Positions 35,275 through 44,754 of a DNA stretch of 64,000 nt are shown piece after piece. This DNA is from Acidobacteriota bacterium. GTDB lineage: Bacteria > Acidobacteriota > Terriglobia > Bryobacterales > Bryobacteraceae. Position numbers and translations under genes: made by a program. How positions within the stretch are numbered: the stretch's first letter is position 1; every line of letters begins with the position of its first letter. Below the pieces are notes generated by a model. It ran no database searches and had not been told where the DNA came from. It worked only from the letters and a program-made list of their open reading frames with translations. Where the stretch lies: assembly GCA_016201205.1 (NCBI GenBank), contig JACQDF010000169.1:47740-111739 (forward strand). The letters are read 5' to 3'.

Positions 35275-36446
35275 AGACCCGCATCCGCATCATCCTTCTG
35301 CTGATCCTCGTGCTGGCCGTCGCCGCCGGCATCTTGCGCTCGGGTCTGTTCAGGAAGGAAAACCAGAACCTGATCCGGCTCTCGGGCAACATCGAGATCA
35401 CACAGATCGATATCGCGTTCAAGCTTCCAGGCCGGCTGATCGCACTGAACGTCAAGGAAGGATCGAGGGTGACCAAGGGCATGGTGCTGGCCCAGATCGA
35501 CCAGGCTTCTCTCCAGCGGCAGAAAACGAGGGAAGAGGCAGGAGTGAGTGCGGCCCAGGCGCAGCTTGCGCAGATGATCACCGCCATCCAGTACCAGCGC
35601 GAGGTGATCGAGGGCGATCTGCAATTGAGGCGGGCCGAGCTCGGCCAGGCGGAGGCTCGTCTGAGGGAACTTCTAGCCGGCGCCCGGCCGCAGGAGATCC
35701 AGGAGGCCCAAGCTCGCCTCGAGGATGGCAAAGCCTGGCACGAGCAGGCCAGGCGCGATTGGGAGCGGGCGCAGACGCTCTATAAGGACGAAGACATCTC
35801 GACCGCTCAGTACGACCAGTTCCGGGTGCGGTTCGACAGCACGGCCATGCTTCTGCGCCAGGCCCAGCAGCGGCTCGCGCTGGTAGAGGAAGGCACCCGC
35901 CGGGAAGTGATCGAGCAGGCGCGCGCGCAAGTCGAGCGCGCCAGAGCAGCGATTCAGCTTGCCGAGACCAACCGGCTCGAGTTGAGACGCCGCGAGCAGG
36001 AGCTTGCGGTGCGGAAAGCGGAGATCGAGCGCGCGCGGGCCAGCGTCTCGGTGATTGATGCCCAACTGGACGACACCACGATTGCATCGCCTGCCGACGG
36101 CGTGGTGCTCGTCAAGTCGGCCGAGCTGGGTGAAGTGCTCGCCGCCGGGGCGACCGTGGTCACCATCGGCGACCTCGCACACCCCTGGCTGCGCGCTTAC
36201 ATCAGCGAGAAAGACCTCGGCCGCGTCCAACTCGGCACGAAGGTCAAGCTGACCACCGATTCGTTTCCAGGCAAAGTGTACTGGGGCCGGATTTCGTTCA
36301 TCTCTTCGGAAGCGGAGTTCACTCCCAAGCAGATCCAGACGGCGGACGAGCGCATCAAGCTCGTGTACCGCATCAAAGTGGACGTCGAGAATCCGGGCCA
36401 GGAGCTGAAAGCCAACATGCCGGTGGACGCGGAGATTGTGCTGTGA
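35271..36446 (+). CDS. HlyD-family membrane fusion protein (YbhG-like)
   Basis: 391 residues. An N-terminal anchor (IIIRLLLILVLAVAAGI type, read as RIRIILLLILVLAVAAGILRSGLF) precedes the first lipoyl half-motif (IDIAFKLPGRLIALNVKEGSRVTKGMVLAQID). A long coiled coil rich in Gln, Glu, Ala and Arg (about 85-250) follows, then the second lipoyl half (DTTIASPADGVVLVKSAELGEVLAAGATVVTIGDL) and a beta-barrel domain. It links the inner-membrane ABC transporter to TolC across the periplasm. ATGA overlaps with tolC upstream and with the ATPase gene downstream. Confidence 0.92.
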   Translation: MKTRIRIILLLILVLAVAAGILRSGLFRKENQNLIRLSGNIEITQIDIAFKLPGRLIALNVKEGSRVTKGMVLAQIDQASLQRQKTREEAGVSAAQAQLAQMITAIQYQREVIEGDLQLRRAELGQAEARLRELLAGARPQEIQEAQARLEDGKAWHEQARRDWERAQTLYKDEDISTAQYDQFRVRFDSTAMLLRQAQQRLALVEEGTRREVIEQARAQVERARAAIQLAETNRLELRRREQELAVRKAEIERARASVSVIDAQLDDTTIASPADGVVLVKSAELGEVLAAGATVVTIGDLAHPWLRAYISEKDLGRVQLGTKVKLTTDSFPGKVYWGRISFISSEAEFTPKQIQTADERIKLVYRIKVDVENPGQELKANMPVDAEIVL

Positions 36447-37369
36447 GTGCGGAAGCTGTCATCGAGCTGCGCAATGTGACCCGGAGATTCGGAGACCTAA
36501 CCGCTGTCGATGCGCTTCTTCTTACGGTGCAACGGGGCGAAATCTTCGGCCTGGTGGGGCCGGACGGCGCCGGCAAAACGACGACGCTGCGCCTGTTGTG
36601 CGGGCTGATGGATGCGACTGAGGGCGAGATCCGCGTCGCCGGCTTCGAGGTTCGCAAGCACCCGGACGAGGTGAAAGACCGCATCGGCTACATGGCGCAA
36701 AAATTCGGCCTCTATCCGGATCTGAGCGTGGACGAGAACATGTTCTTCTACGCCGATCTGTTCGGCGTGCTGGGGCGCGAGCGGGACGAGATGGTCACGC
36801 GGCTGCTGAAGATGACCCGCCTCGAGCCGTTCCGGGACCGGCCCGCCGGCAAGCTCTCCGGCGGCATGAAGCAGAAACTGGGCCTGATGTGCGCGCTGCT
36901 CCACAAACCGCAGATTCTGTTCCTCGACGAGCCGACCAACGGCGTCGATCCGGTCAGCCGGCGCGATTTTTGGGTGATTCTCTACCAGCTTGTCAAAGAA
37001 GGCATGACCGTATTCATCACTACCGCCTACCTGGACGAGGCCGAGCGCTGCGACCGCGTGGGGCTGATGGACAAAGGCCGTCTCATCTCGGTGGACACTC
37101 CGCAGGCGCTTCGCCGGTCGCTCGCGGAGGCTTGCTACGAAGTGCTGACACGCGATCTGCGGGCTGCCCGCGGCGCGCTCACCGGGACGCCCCTGGTCGC
37201 CGCTACGGACCTCACCGGAGGCCGCCTCCATGTCTTTCTGAAGGCCGGCGCGACCGAAGAGGAGCTGCACGCTCTGATTCCGGACGCCGACATCCGCCGC
37301 ATTCTGCCTTCGCTCGAAGACGTGTTTATCGCCACCATCCGCAAAGGAGGCAACCGTGCCGCGGCCTGA
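36443..37369 (+). CDS. ABC transporter ATPase (YbhF N-half-like)
   Basis: 308 residues with Walker A GPDGAGKTTTLRLL, Q-loop YMAQKFGLYPDLSVDENMFF, signature LSGGMKQKLGLMCALL, Walker B PQILFLDEPTNGVDP and a switch His replaced by Thr/Ala (FITTAYLDEAERC). A C-terminal extension of about 80 residues is typical of DRA-type exporter ATPases. Together with the next gene it corresponds to the two halves of E. coli YbhF, here split. It probably forms a heterodimer with the next ATPase and energises the two ABC-2 permeases. Confidence 0.93.
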   Translation: MSAEAVIELRNVTRRFGDLTAVDALLLTVQRGEIFGLVGPDGAGKTTTLRLLCGLMDATEGEIRVAGFEVRKHPDEVKDRIGYMAQKFGLYPDLSVDENMFFYADLFGVLGRERDEMVTRLLKMTRLEPFRDRPAGKLSGGMKQKLGLMCALLHKPQILFLDEPTNGVDPVSRRDFWVILYQLVKEGMTVFITTAYLDEAERCDRVGLMDKGRLISVDTPQALRRSLAEACYEVLTRDLRAARGALTGTPLVAATDLTGGRLHVFLKAGATEEELHALIPDADIRRILPSLEDVFIATIRKGGNRAAA

Positions 37370-38117
37370 TGCCGCCGTCGTCATCGAAGACCTGATGAAG
37401 CGCTTCGGCGACTTCGTGGCCGTGGATCACGTGAGTCTGGAAGTGGCCCGCGGCGAAATTTTCGGCTTCCTGGGCCCCAACGGGGCGGGCAAGTCGACCA
37501 CCATTCGCATCCTCTGCGGTCTGCTGTCCCCGACCGCGGGCAGGGCATCCGTCGACGGCACGGACGTCGCCAAAGACCCGGAGACGGTCAAGTCGCGCAT
37601 CGGCTACATGTCGCAGAAATTCTCGCTCTATGACGACCTCACCGTCGAGGAGAACATCGAATTCTTCAGCGGCATCTACGGCGTTCCGGCGGGCCTGCGC
37701 GCGGAGCGCAAGCAGTTCGCGCTTCGCATGGCGGGTCTGGAAGAGAAGCGCGCCACCATGACGCGCCTGCTGGCCGGGGGCTGGAAACAGCGGCTCGCCC
37801 TTGGATGCGCGATCCTGCATGCGCCGCCTGTCATTTTTCTCGACGAGCCGACTTCCGGCGTCGATCCCATCGCCCGGCGCTCCTTCTGGGAATTGATCTA
37901 CAACCTGTCCGCCGCCGGCCACACCGTATTTGTCACCACGCATTACATGGACGAGGCCGAGTATTGCCATCGCCTGGCCCTGATGCATGCCGGCCGGGTG
38001 ATTGCTTTGGGCACGCCGCGTGAGTTGCGCGAGCGGGTGCGCTCGGCGGAGCATCCCGAGCCAAGCATGGAAGATGTGTTCGTCGCCATGATTGAGCGCG
38101 AGGAGCATCCGCGATGA
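37356..38117 (+). CDS. ABC transporter ATPase (YbhF C-half-like)
   Basis: 253 residues: Walker A GPNGAGKSTTIRILCGLL, Q-loop YMSQKFSLYDDLTVEENIEFFSGIYG, signature LAGGWKQRLALGCAILH, Walker B PVIFLDEPTSGVDPIARRSFW, switch His in FVTTHYMDEAEYCH. The signature departs from LSGGQ (A and W), which may make one of the two ATP sites weaker. It starts 14 bases before the end of the previous ATPase gene and overlaps the first permease by four bases. Confidence 0.93.
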   Translation: MPRPDAAVVIEDLMKRFGDFVAVDHVSLEVARGEIFGFLGPNGAGKSTTIRILCGLLSPTAGRASVDGTDVAKDPETVKSRIGYMSQKFSLYDDLTVEENIEFFSGIYGVPAGLRAERKQFALRMAGLEEKRATMTRLLAGGWKQRLALGCAILHAPPVIFLDEPTSGVDPIARRSFWELIYNLSAAGHTVFVTTHYMDEAEYCHRLALMHAGRVIALGTPRELRERVRSAEHPEPSMEDVFVAMIEREEHPR

Positions 38118-39250
38118 TCAGCTTCCGCCGCACGCGCGCCATGGCCCGCAAAGAGCTGCTGCACATCGTGCGGGATCCACGCAGTCTTTACATGGCGCTC
38201 GCCATCCCGATGCTGATGCTGATCCTGTTCGGCTACGCGCTTTCGCTCGACGTCGACCGCATCCCGCTGCTCGTCTTTGACCAGGACAGCACGCCGCAGA
38301 GCCGTGCCCTGATCGCGCGATTCACCGGGTCGCGGTACTTCGAGCTGAGAAGTTTCATTGACGGGTACGGCCCGATTGAGTCCGGCCTGGCTCGAGGCGC
38401 CGCACTGGCCGCGCTGGTGATTCCGCACGACTTCTCGAAACGCCTGCTGGCGGGCCAGCAGGGCCGTGTACAGCTTCTTCTGGACGGCAGCGACTCGAAC
38501 ACCGCCGCCATCGCCCTCGGCTACGCGCGCGCTCTGGTCGCCGGCTACAGCAATGTGGTGCGCACCGAGTGGCAGATTCGCAGCGGCGCAGGCGAGATCA
38601 AACCTCCCCTCGAGCCGCAACTGCGGGTCATGTTCAACAGCGAACTGAAGTCGCGCAACTACATCGTCCCGGGCCTGATCGCCGTCATTCTCATGATCGT
38701 CGGCGCCATGCTCACTTCGCTGGCGATCGCGCGCGAGTGGGAAAACGGCTCGATGGAGGAATTGCTTTCGACGCCGGTGCGTCCCGCCGAACTGGTGCTC
38801 GGCAAACTGTCGGCGTATTTCCTGCTGGGCCTGGTCGACATGCTCACGGCCGTGATCGCCGGTGTGGGCATCTTCGGCGTTCCCCTGCGCGGCAGCGGGC
38901 TGCTGCTGTTTCTGAGCGGGTGCGTGTTCCTCTTCGGAGCGCTCTGCTGGGGGCTCTTCCTGAGCGCGGTGGCACGGAACCAGTTGCTCGCGTTCCAGAT
39001 GAGCATGCTCAGTTCGTTCCTGCCGGCCTTTCTGCTTTCCGGCTTTGTCTATGCCATCGACAGCATGCCCCTGATCCCGCGCCTGCTCACCTATGTCTTC
39101 CCTTCGCGCTACTTCGTCTCGCTGATGAAGGGCATTTTCCTGATGGGCGTCGGCCTCGAGGCGCTGTGGCTGGAGCTGCTTCTGCTGTGCCTCTACGCGC
39201 TGATCCTGTTTGCGCTGGTGACGCGCAAGCTTCGGGAGAAACTGGCATGA
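38114..39250 (+). CDS. ABC-2 type exporter permease (YbhS/YbhR-like), first
   Basis: 378 residues in the ABC-2 layout. One N-terminal helix (YMALAIPMLMLILFGYALSLDVDRIPLLVFDQD) is followed by an extracytoplasmic domain of about 140 residues, then five membrane helices from SRNYIVPGLIAVILMIVGAMLTSLAIAREWENGSMEELLSTPV onward. The EWENGSMEELLSTPVRP element is the coupling segment of this family. Overlaps both neighbours by four bases. Likely substrates in relatives are drugs or lipophilic compounds; the substrate here is unknown. Confidence 0.92.
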   Translation: MISFRRTRAMARKELLHIVRDPRSLYMALAIPMLMLILFGYALSLDVDRIPLLVFDQDSTPQSRALIARFTGSRYFELRSFIDGYGPIESGLARGAALAALVIPHDFSKRLLAGQQGRVQLLLDGSDSNTAAIALGYARALVAGYSNVVRTEWQIRSGAGEIKPPLEPQLRVMFNSELKSRNYIVPGLIAVILMIVGAMLTSLAIAREWENGSMEELLSTPVRPAELVLGKLSAYFLLGLVDMLTAVIAGVGIFGVPLRGSGLLLFLSGCVFLFGALCWGLFLSAVARNQLLAFQMSMLSSFLPAFLLSGFVYAIDSMPLIPRLLTYVFPSRYFVSLMKGIFLMGVGLEALWLELLLLCLYALILFALVTRKLREKLA

Positions 39251-40398
39251 ATTGGGAACGCATTCTCCATATCGTGCGAAAGGAAGTCCGGCAGTCGTTT
39301 CGCGAGCCCCGATTGCGCGCCTCGATGTTCGTTCCGCCGGTCCTGCAATTCCTCATCTTCGGATTCGTGGTGAACCTCGACGTCGAGCATTCCCGGCTGG
39401 CGTGGCTGGACTACGACAACACGCCGTCGAGCCGCGAGCTGCGCGCCGCCTTCGAGGGCTCGAAGTATTTCACGGTCACCGCGACCCCTTCGAACCAGGC
39501 TGAGTTGCAGCGGCTGCTGGATTTCGACGAGGTGCATTCGGCGGTCGTCGTCCCGCCGGACTTCAGCCGCGACCTGGCGCGCGGCCGGCCGACCTCGGTC
39601 CAGATTCTGGTGGAAGGCACCAACTCGAATACCGCTTCCATCCTGGGCAACTACGCGGCCGACATCATCCGCGGGTATTCGAGCGGCCGCATGCTCGAGA
39701 TGATGAGCCGGAAGCGGATGGCCCGCGGCGGCATGCTGGTCAAGATCTCCGCTCCAGGCATCGACATGGAGCAGCGCGTCTGGTACAACCCGGAGCTGAA
39801 GAGCCGCAATTACTTCATCCCGGGCGTGGCCGTGAACATCATTACCATCGTCACGCTGATGCTGACCACGCTGGCCATCGTGCGCGAGAAGGAGATCGGG
39901 ACGATGGAGCAGTTGATGGTGTCGCCGATTCGCCCCGTCGAGCTGATGCTGGGCAAGACGCTGCCGTTCGCGGTGGTCGGCCTGTTCGACCTGACGCTGA
40001 TCATCACGCTGGGGATGGTGGTGTTCCACATTCCGTTCCGCGGAAACGTGCTGCTGCTGTTTGGCGCGGCGGTGATTTTCCTGTTTACGACGCTCGGCGC
40101 CGGTCTGTTCATCTCGACGATCTCGCGGACGCAGCAGCAGGCGATCATGTCGACGTTTTTCTTCTTCCAGCCGGCGTTCATGCTCAGCGGCTTCGCCTTC
40201 CCCATCCGCAACATGCCCGAGCCGGTGCAGTATCTGACGCTGCTGAATCCGGTGCGCTACTTCATCGAGATCTGCCGCGGCGTGTTCCTGAAGGGCAGCG
40301 GCGTCGATGTGCTATGGCCGCAGTTGCTGGCGCTGGCGGTGTTTGGCGTGGTGATTCTGACCTGGAGTGCGCGGCGGTTCCACAAGACGCTGGATTAA
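39247..40398 (+). CDS. ABC-2 type exporter permease (YbhS/YbhR-like), second
   Basis: 383 residues from ATG 39247-39249; the track frame beginning at 38569 is in the same phase but its first 226 residues are a shadow of the previous gene. Same layout as its neighbour: LRASMFVPPVLQFLIFGFVVNLDVEHSRLAWLDYDNTPSSREL, a periplasmic domain, then SRNYFIPGVAVNIITIVTLMLTTLAIVREKEIGTMEQLMVSPIRPVELMLGKTLPF and four more helices. The two permeases presumably form the heterodimeric pore. Last gene of the operon. Confidence 0.92.
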   Translation: MNWERILHIVRKEVRQSFREPRLRASMFVPPVLQFLIFGFVVNLDVEHSRLAWLDYDNTPSSRELRAAFEGSKYFTVTATPSNQAELQRLLDFDEVHSAVVVPPDFSRDLARGRPTSVQILVEGTNSNTASILGNYAADIIRGYSSGRMLEMMSRKRMARGGMLVKISAPGIDMEQRVWYNPELKSRNYFIPGVAVNIITIVTLMLTTLAIVREKEIGTMEQLMVSPIRPVELMLGKTLPFAVVGLFDLTLIITLGMVVFHIPFRGNVLLLFGAAVIFLFTTLGAGLFISTISRTQQQAIMSTFFFFQPAFMLSGFAFPIRNMPEPVQYLTLLNPVRYFIEICRGVFLKGSGVDVLWPQLLALAVFGVVILTWSARRFHKTLD

Positions 40399-40426
40399 CG
40401 GATCAACCTGCTTGCCGTTCCTGCTG

Positions 40427-41617
40427 TCACCGGGCGGACGCGCCGGGCCCTGAATCGCCCTGCTTCACCCATCCGACGCTGAACCGCGCGTGCTTGATGC
40501 TCTTGCGCGGCTGGCCCGCTGGAATGTGATTCAGGAAGTAGGAATAGCTCACGTGGAGCATGCCGTCGCGCGTCTGGATGATCGACGGGTAGTGGAACGA
40601 GCCGGCGCCCTGGCCGCGGTTGTCGAGCTCGAGATGACGCTTCCATTTCCAGGTGCGGCCTTCGTCGTCGGAAAGCCACACCGGCAGCGAATGGCGGCCT
40701 TTCTCGAGGTCGTTGTTCACCAGCGCCCAAGTGCCATCGCGCAGCGCCAGCACCTCGGAGCCGCTGCCGGGGTTCGGGATATCGGTGTCCACCACGCGCG
40801 ACCAGGTGACGCCGTTGTCCTTGGATTCGCTCCTGTGCAGCCGCTTGGGCGGCGGGCCGTTGTCGCGCATATAGGCGACCAGCGTGCCGTCTTTGCGCCT
40901 CGCGATCGACGGCTGGATGTTGCCGCCGCCGACCAACGGCTCGCTCGTCGTCCAGGTGCGGCCGACGTCATCGGTGATGGCGATCAGCGAAAACGAGTAG
41001 CCGTCCGAGTACAGCGGCACCAGAATGCGCCCCCCGGGCAGCTCGACCGGATGCGCGCGAGTCATCCAGCCCATGCGCGAGAAGTACTTGTCCTTGGCCT
41101 TTTCCAGCGTGCGTTTGGCCCAGGCGGCTTCCGCTCCCTGGTGGTCGCGGCTCTGAACGGCTTCACTCACTTTGGCGGCGAAGTTGCGAGGCACGACCAA
41201 CAGCGGTTCGCTCACCTGCCACCGCGGCACGCCGGCTCTGTTCCAGTCGGTCGTGATGCGATAGTTCGTCAGCGCGGTATGCCACTCGTTGGCGATGATG
41301 GTCTGCCAGAGCAGCCAAAGCCTCCGCTTGCTGTCGACGAACATCGCCGGGTTCGTATCGGGAAAGCCCGGAGTGTCGGCGAGCACAAACGGCTCGGTCC
41401 ACTGCTTGCTGCCTTTCCGGCGGCGCGCGGCCATCACCTGCACATCGTCCGCCGTGCGCTCGCCCGAGCCGCGGTACCAGCAGACAAACAGATCGCCGTT
41501 GGGCAACTCCACCAGGCACGAGGCGTGATTGTGGCTGGCATCGAGCGGAAAGATGAGTTCCGCCTCATGATCCACCGCCAGGCAGGCGGCCGTCCACAAG
41601 AGCAGCGTCCATCTCAC
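40427..41617 (-). CDS. secreted sialidase-like BNR repeat protein
   Basis: 396 residues with a short signal segment (MRWTLLLWTAACLAVD). It belongs to the sialidase/BNR propeller superfamily: SHNHASCLVELPNGDLFVCWYRGSGERTADDVQVMAARR, TDNPAMF-type segment (PDTNPAMFVDSKRRLWLLWQ), Asp-box-like ITDDVGRTW, SKDNGVTW and SDDEGRTW. The Arg triad of true sialidases is not clearly traceable, so another glycan hydrolase activity is possible. Its start overlaps the stop of the VPS10-like gene by four bases, pointing to a shared job on host- or litter-derived glycans. Confidence 0.82.
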   Translation of the reverse strand: MRWTLLLWTAACLAVDHEAELIFPLDASHNHASCLVELPNGDLFVCWYRGSGERTADDVQVMAARRRKGSKQWTEPFVLADTPGFPDTNPAMFVDSKRRLWLLWQTIIANEWHTALTNYRITTDWNRAGVPRWQVSEPLLVVPRNFAAKVSEAVQSRDHQGAEAAWAKRTLEKAKDKYFSRMGWMTRAHPVELPGGRILVPLYSDGYSFSLIAITDDVGRTWTTSEPLVGGGNIQPSIARRKDGTLVAYMRDNGPPPKRLHRSESKDNGVTWSRVVDTDIPNPGSGSEVLALRDGTWALVNNDLEKGRHSLPVWLSDDEGRTWKWKRHLELDNRGQGAGSFHYPSIIQTRDGMLHVSYSYFLNHIPAGQPRKSIKHARFSVGWVKQGDSGPGASAR

Positions 41618-44600
41618 GGTTTGGCCTTCACGATCACGGCCGGCACGTTTTTCTCGCGCGCCAGCTTGTTGAATGCCTCGAGGTCCCGGTCCATCAGCGA
41701 ACCGAGCGCGCCGAGCTGTACGTTGATCGCGCTGGCCAGCTCTTCGTGCAGCCGGTAGGATTGATCCGTCGGCGCCGTGTCCGCGCTCTGGATCACGCCC
41801 AGCAGCGCCGCCAGCCGGTTATTCAGCCGGATGGGATAATTCAGCGGGTCCTGGCTGCTCTGGTTCTTCGTTTGATAGAGGGCCTCTTCGACCGAGGTCA
41901 GCTTCTTCGCCAGCTCCCTGCCCTGTTCGAGGACGGCCTGATCGCCGGCGCGCGAGCTTAACTCCTCGATCTGCTTGCGCGCATCCCGGATGCGGACAAT
42001 CGTCTCGTGCGTTTCGCTCAGCTTGTCCCGCACCTGCAAAGCGAGCGCGAGCTGCCGGTTCAGGTCCTCCTGCGAGATGTCCGTCATCCGTGGATCTTTC
42101 CGGATCTCGAAGCTCCGGGTCTGCGATTGGCCGTCCACCGCCAGCTTCACCTGATACCTGCCGGGCACGGCAGCCGGGCCGCGCGTCGAGCCGGCCCACA
42201 TAATCAAGCCGGGAAAGCGGGTGGCGTCGGGATAGCGCAGGTCCCAGACGAAACGGTTGAGCCCTGCTTTTGCAGTGAGCCGGGCGGGCGGGCCGCCGCC
42301 GAAGAATCCGCCCTCCTCGTCGCCCGACGGCTGCGGCGTCTCGGGCCGCACGGCTTCCCGCGAAGAGAATCTTCTGATCAGCTTGCCGGAACCGTCGCCG
42401 AATTCGAGCGTCACTTCGCCCTTGGGCGGATTCTTCAGATAAAAGTGCACCACTGCGCCGTTGGGCGGATTCTCGCCGATGGGAGCAGCCGAGGGCAGCC
42501 GGAATCCGCCGCCGCCTGACATTCGATACGCCGGCTCAGGCGCGAACAGCGCCACATCCGGTTTCGACGCCCCTTCCTGAATCTGCTGAAGCACGTGCAG
42601 ATCGTCCAGCACCCAGAACGAGCGGCCTTGTGTGGCCACCACCAGGTCGTTGTCGCGCTTGTGCACCGCCAGATCCGTGATCGGCGTCACCGGCAGATTC
42701 AGTTGCAGCGGCTGCCAGTTTTCCCCGTCGTCGAAAGAAACATACATGCCCGTTTCTGTTCCGGCATAGAGCAGACCTCGCCGCGCTGCATCCTCGCGAA
42801 TCACTCGCGTGAAGGCGCCGTCCGGAATGCCTTTGTTGATCCGCTTCCAGGTCTTGCCGGAATCCGTCGTCTTGTACAGGTGCGGCCGGAAGTCGTCGAA
42901 CTTGTACATCGTGGCCGCGACCAGCGCCGTCGCCGGGTCGTGCGGCGACGCCTCGATGGAATTGATCTGGATCCACTCCGGCATCTCCTTCGGCGTCACA
43001 TTGCGCCAGCTTTTGCCCGCGTCCTCGGTCACATGCACCAGGCCGTCGTCGGAGCCCGTCCAGATCATGCCCTTCTTGAGCGCGGATTCGGCGACGGTGA
43101 AGATGGTCGAGTAGTACTCGATGCTCGTGTTGTCTTTGGTGATCGGCCCGCCGGAGGAGATCTGCTTCGATCTGTCGTTGCGCGTCAGATCGCCGCTGAT
43201 GGGCTCCCAGCTTTGCCCTTCGTTGGTCGACCGGAACAACACGTTCCCGGCCGCGTACAGGGTCACCGGTTCGTGGGGCGAAAACAGGAGCGGGGCATTC
43301 CACTGAAATCGGTATTTCAGATCCGACGGCGCATGGCCCATCGGATTATCCGGCCACACGGTGACGTTGCGCGTCTGGCCCGTCCGGTGGTCATGGCGAG
43401 TGAGCAGGCCGCCGTAAGAGCCCGCGAACACGATGCTCGAGTTCTTCGGGTGCGGCGCGATCCAGCCGCTCTCGCCGCCGCCCACCGGCCACCACTCGCG
43501 TTCCGTGATTCCAAAGCCGGGCCCGCGCGACGCGATCCGCACCGTCGAGTTGTCCTGCTGCGCACCGTAGATGTTGTACGGGAAATCATTGTCCAGCGCG
43601 ACCCGGTAGAACTGCGCCGTCGGCTGGTTTTGCTCGGTCCAGGTGCGGCCGCCATCGAAGCTCACATTGGCGCCGCCGTCGTTGGATTCGATCATGCGAT
43701 TGGGATCGCCGGGCGCGAGCCACAGGTCGTGGTTGTCGCCGTGAGGCACGCGGATGGCGGTGTACGTGCGCCCGCCGTCGCGCGAGCGGTAGAAACCCGT
43801 GTTCAGCACGTAGACCGTTTCCGCATTCACCGGATCCGCGTAGATTCGCGTGTAGTACCAGGCCCGCTGCCGCAAGCGCCGGTCCGGATTGACGCGCGTC
43901 CACCTCCCGCCGCCATCGTCCGATCGAAACACGCCGCCTTCCTCGGCCTCAATGAGCGCCCACAGCCGCTCGGGATTCGCCGGCGAGACGGCCACGCCCA
44001 CTTTGCCCCAAAGGCCCTTGGGCAGCCCTTCCTTGCGCGTCAGCTCCGTCCACGTGTCGCCGCCGTCGGCCGACTTCCAGAGCCCGCTGCCCGGACCGCC
44101 GCTTTCCAGTGTCCAGGGCTTGCGGTGCACCTCCCAGAAGGCGGCATAGAGAATGCGGGCATTCGAGGGATCGAGAATCAGATCGATGGCGCCCGCTTTC
44201 GGACCGCGATCGAGAATCTTCTCCCAGGTCTTGCCGCCGTCTTTGGAGCGGTACACGCCGCGCTGCTCGTTCGGCCCAAACGTGTGCCCGAGCGCCGCCA
44301 CGTAGACCAGGTCCGGATTCCCGGGATGCACCCGCACCCGCGCGATGTGCCGCGTGTCTTCCAGGCCGATGCGCTTCCACGTCTTGCCGGCATCGGTCGA
44401 CTTGTACATTCCGTCGCCATGCGACACGTTGCCGCGGATCGGAGATTCGCCCATGCCCACATAAACGACATTGGGGTCCGATTCCGCCACGCCGATCGCG
44501 CCCACGCTGCCGGCGCCGAACTGCCCGTCGGACACCGGCTCCCAGCGGCGGCCGCCGTCGGTGGTTTTCCAGACGCCGCCGCCGGTGGCGCCGAAATAGT

Positions 44601-44754
44601 ATACGCCGGGCTGGTTCGGCACTCCGGTGACGGCCGTCACGCGTCCTCCGCGGTAGGGACCGATCAGCCGGTAACGCAGGTCCTGGAAGGGCACGGTTTG
44701 CGCACCGGCGCACCATGTCAAAGCAAGCAAGAGAGGCAATCGAAGTGTGTTCAT
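41614..44754 (-). CDS. sortilin/VPS10-type BNR propeller protein
   Basis: 1046 residues with a signal peptide ([18 protein letters not shown]). At least nine Asp-box repeats can be read: STDAGKTW, SKDGGKTW, SADGGDTW, SDDGGGRW, SFDGGRTW, STNEGQSW, TEDAGKSW, TTDSGKTW, SFDDGENW. They form one or two ten-bladed-type propellers over about residues 25-700. A C-terminal beta-sandwich and helical region (IRDARKQIEELSSRAGDQAVLEQ) follows. This acidobacterial family is annotated as glycosyl hydrolase, but a catalytic site has not been shown. It is the middle gene of a three-gene overlapping set. Confidence 0.88.
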   Translation of the reverse strand: MNTLRLPLLLALTWCAGAQTVPFQDLRYRLIGPYRGGRVTAVTGVPNQPGVYYFGATGGGVWKTTDGGRRWEPVSDGQFGAGSVGAIGVAESDPNVVYVGMGESPIRGNVSHGDGMYKSTDAGKTWKRIGLEDTRHIARVRVHPGNPDLVYVAALGHTFGPNEQRGVYRSKDGGKTWEKILDRGPKAGAIDLILDPSNARILYAAFWEVHRKPWTLESGGPGSGLWKSADGGDTWTELTRKEGLPKGLWGKVGVAVSPANPERLWALIEAEEGGVFRSDDGGGRWTRVNPDRRLRQRAWYYTRIYADPVNAETVYVLNTGFYRSRDGGRTYTAIRVPHGDNHDLWLAPGDPNRMIESNDGGANVSFDGGRTWTEQNQPTAQFYRVALDNDFPYNIYGAQQDNSTVRIASRGPGFGITEREWWPVGGGESGWIAPHPKNSSIVFAGSYGGLLTRHDHRTGQTRNVTVWPDNPMGHAPSDLKYRFQWNAPLLFSPHEPVTLYAAGNVLFRSTNEGQSWEPISGDLTRNDRSKQISSGGPITKDNTSIEYYSTIFTVAESALKKGMIWTGSDDGLVHVTEDAGKSWRNVTPKEMPEWIQINSIEASPHDPATALVAATMYKFDDFRPHLYKTTDSGKTWKRINKGIPDGAFTRVIREDAARRGLLYAGTETGMYVSFDDGENWQPLQLNLPVTPITDLAVHKRDNDLVVATQGRSFWVLDDLHVLQQIQEGASKPDVALFAPEPAYRMSGGGGFRLPSAAPIGENPPNGAVVHFYLKNPPKGEVTLEFGDGSGKLIRRFSSREAVRPETPQPSGDEEGGFFGGGPPARLTAKAGLNRFVWDLRYPDATRFPGLIMWAGSTRGPAAVPGRYQVKLAVDGQSQTRSFEIRKDPRMTDISQEDLNRQLALALQVRDKLSETHETIVRIRDARKQIEELSSRAGDQAVLEQGRELAKKLTSVEEALYQTKNQSSQDPLNYPIRLNNRLAALLGVIQSADTAPTDQSYRLHEELASAINVQLGALGSLMDRDLEAFNKLAREKNVPAVIVKAKP

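Noticed and set aside
38569-39246. First third of the 609-residue ORF 38569-40398
   Set aside because: Shadow of the first permease; the second permease begins at ATG 39247.
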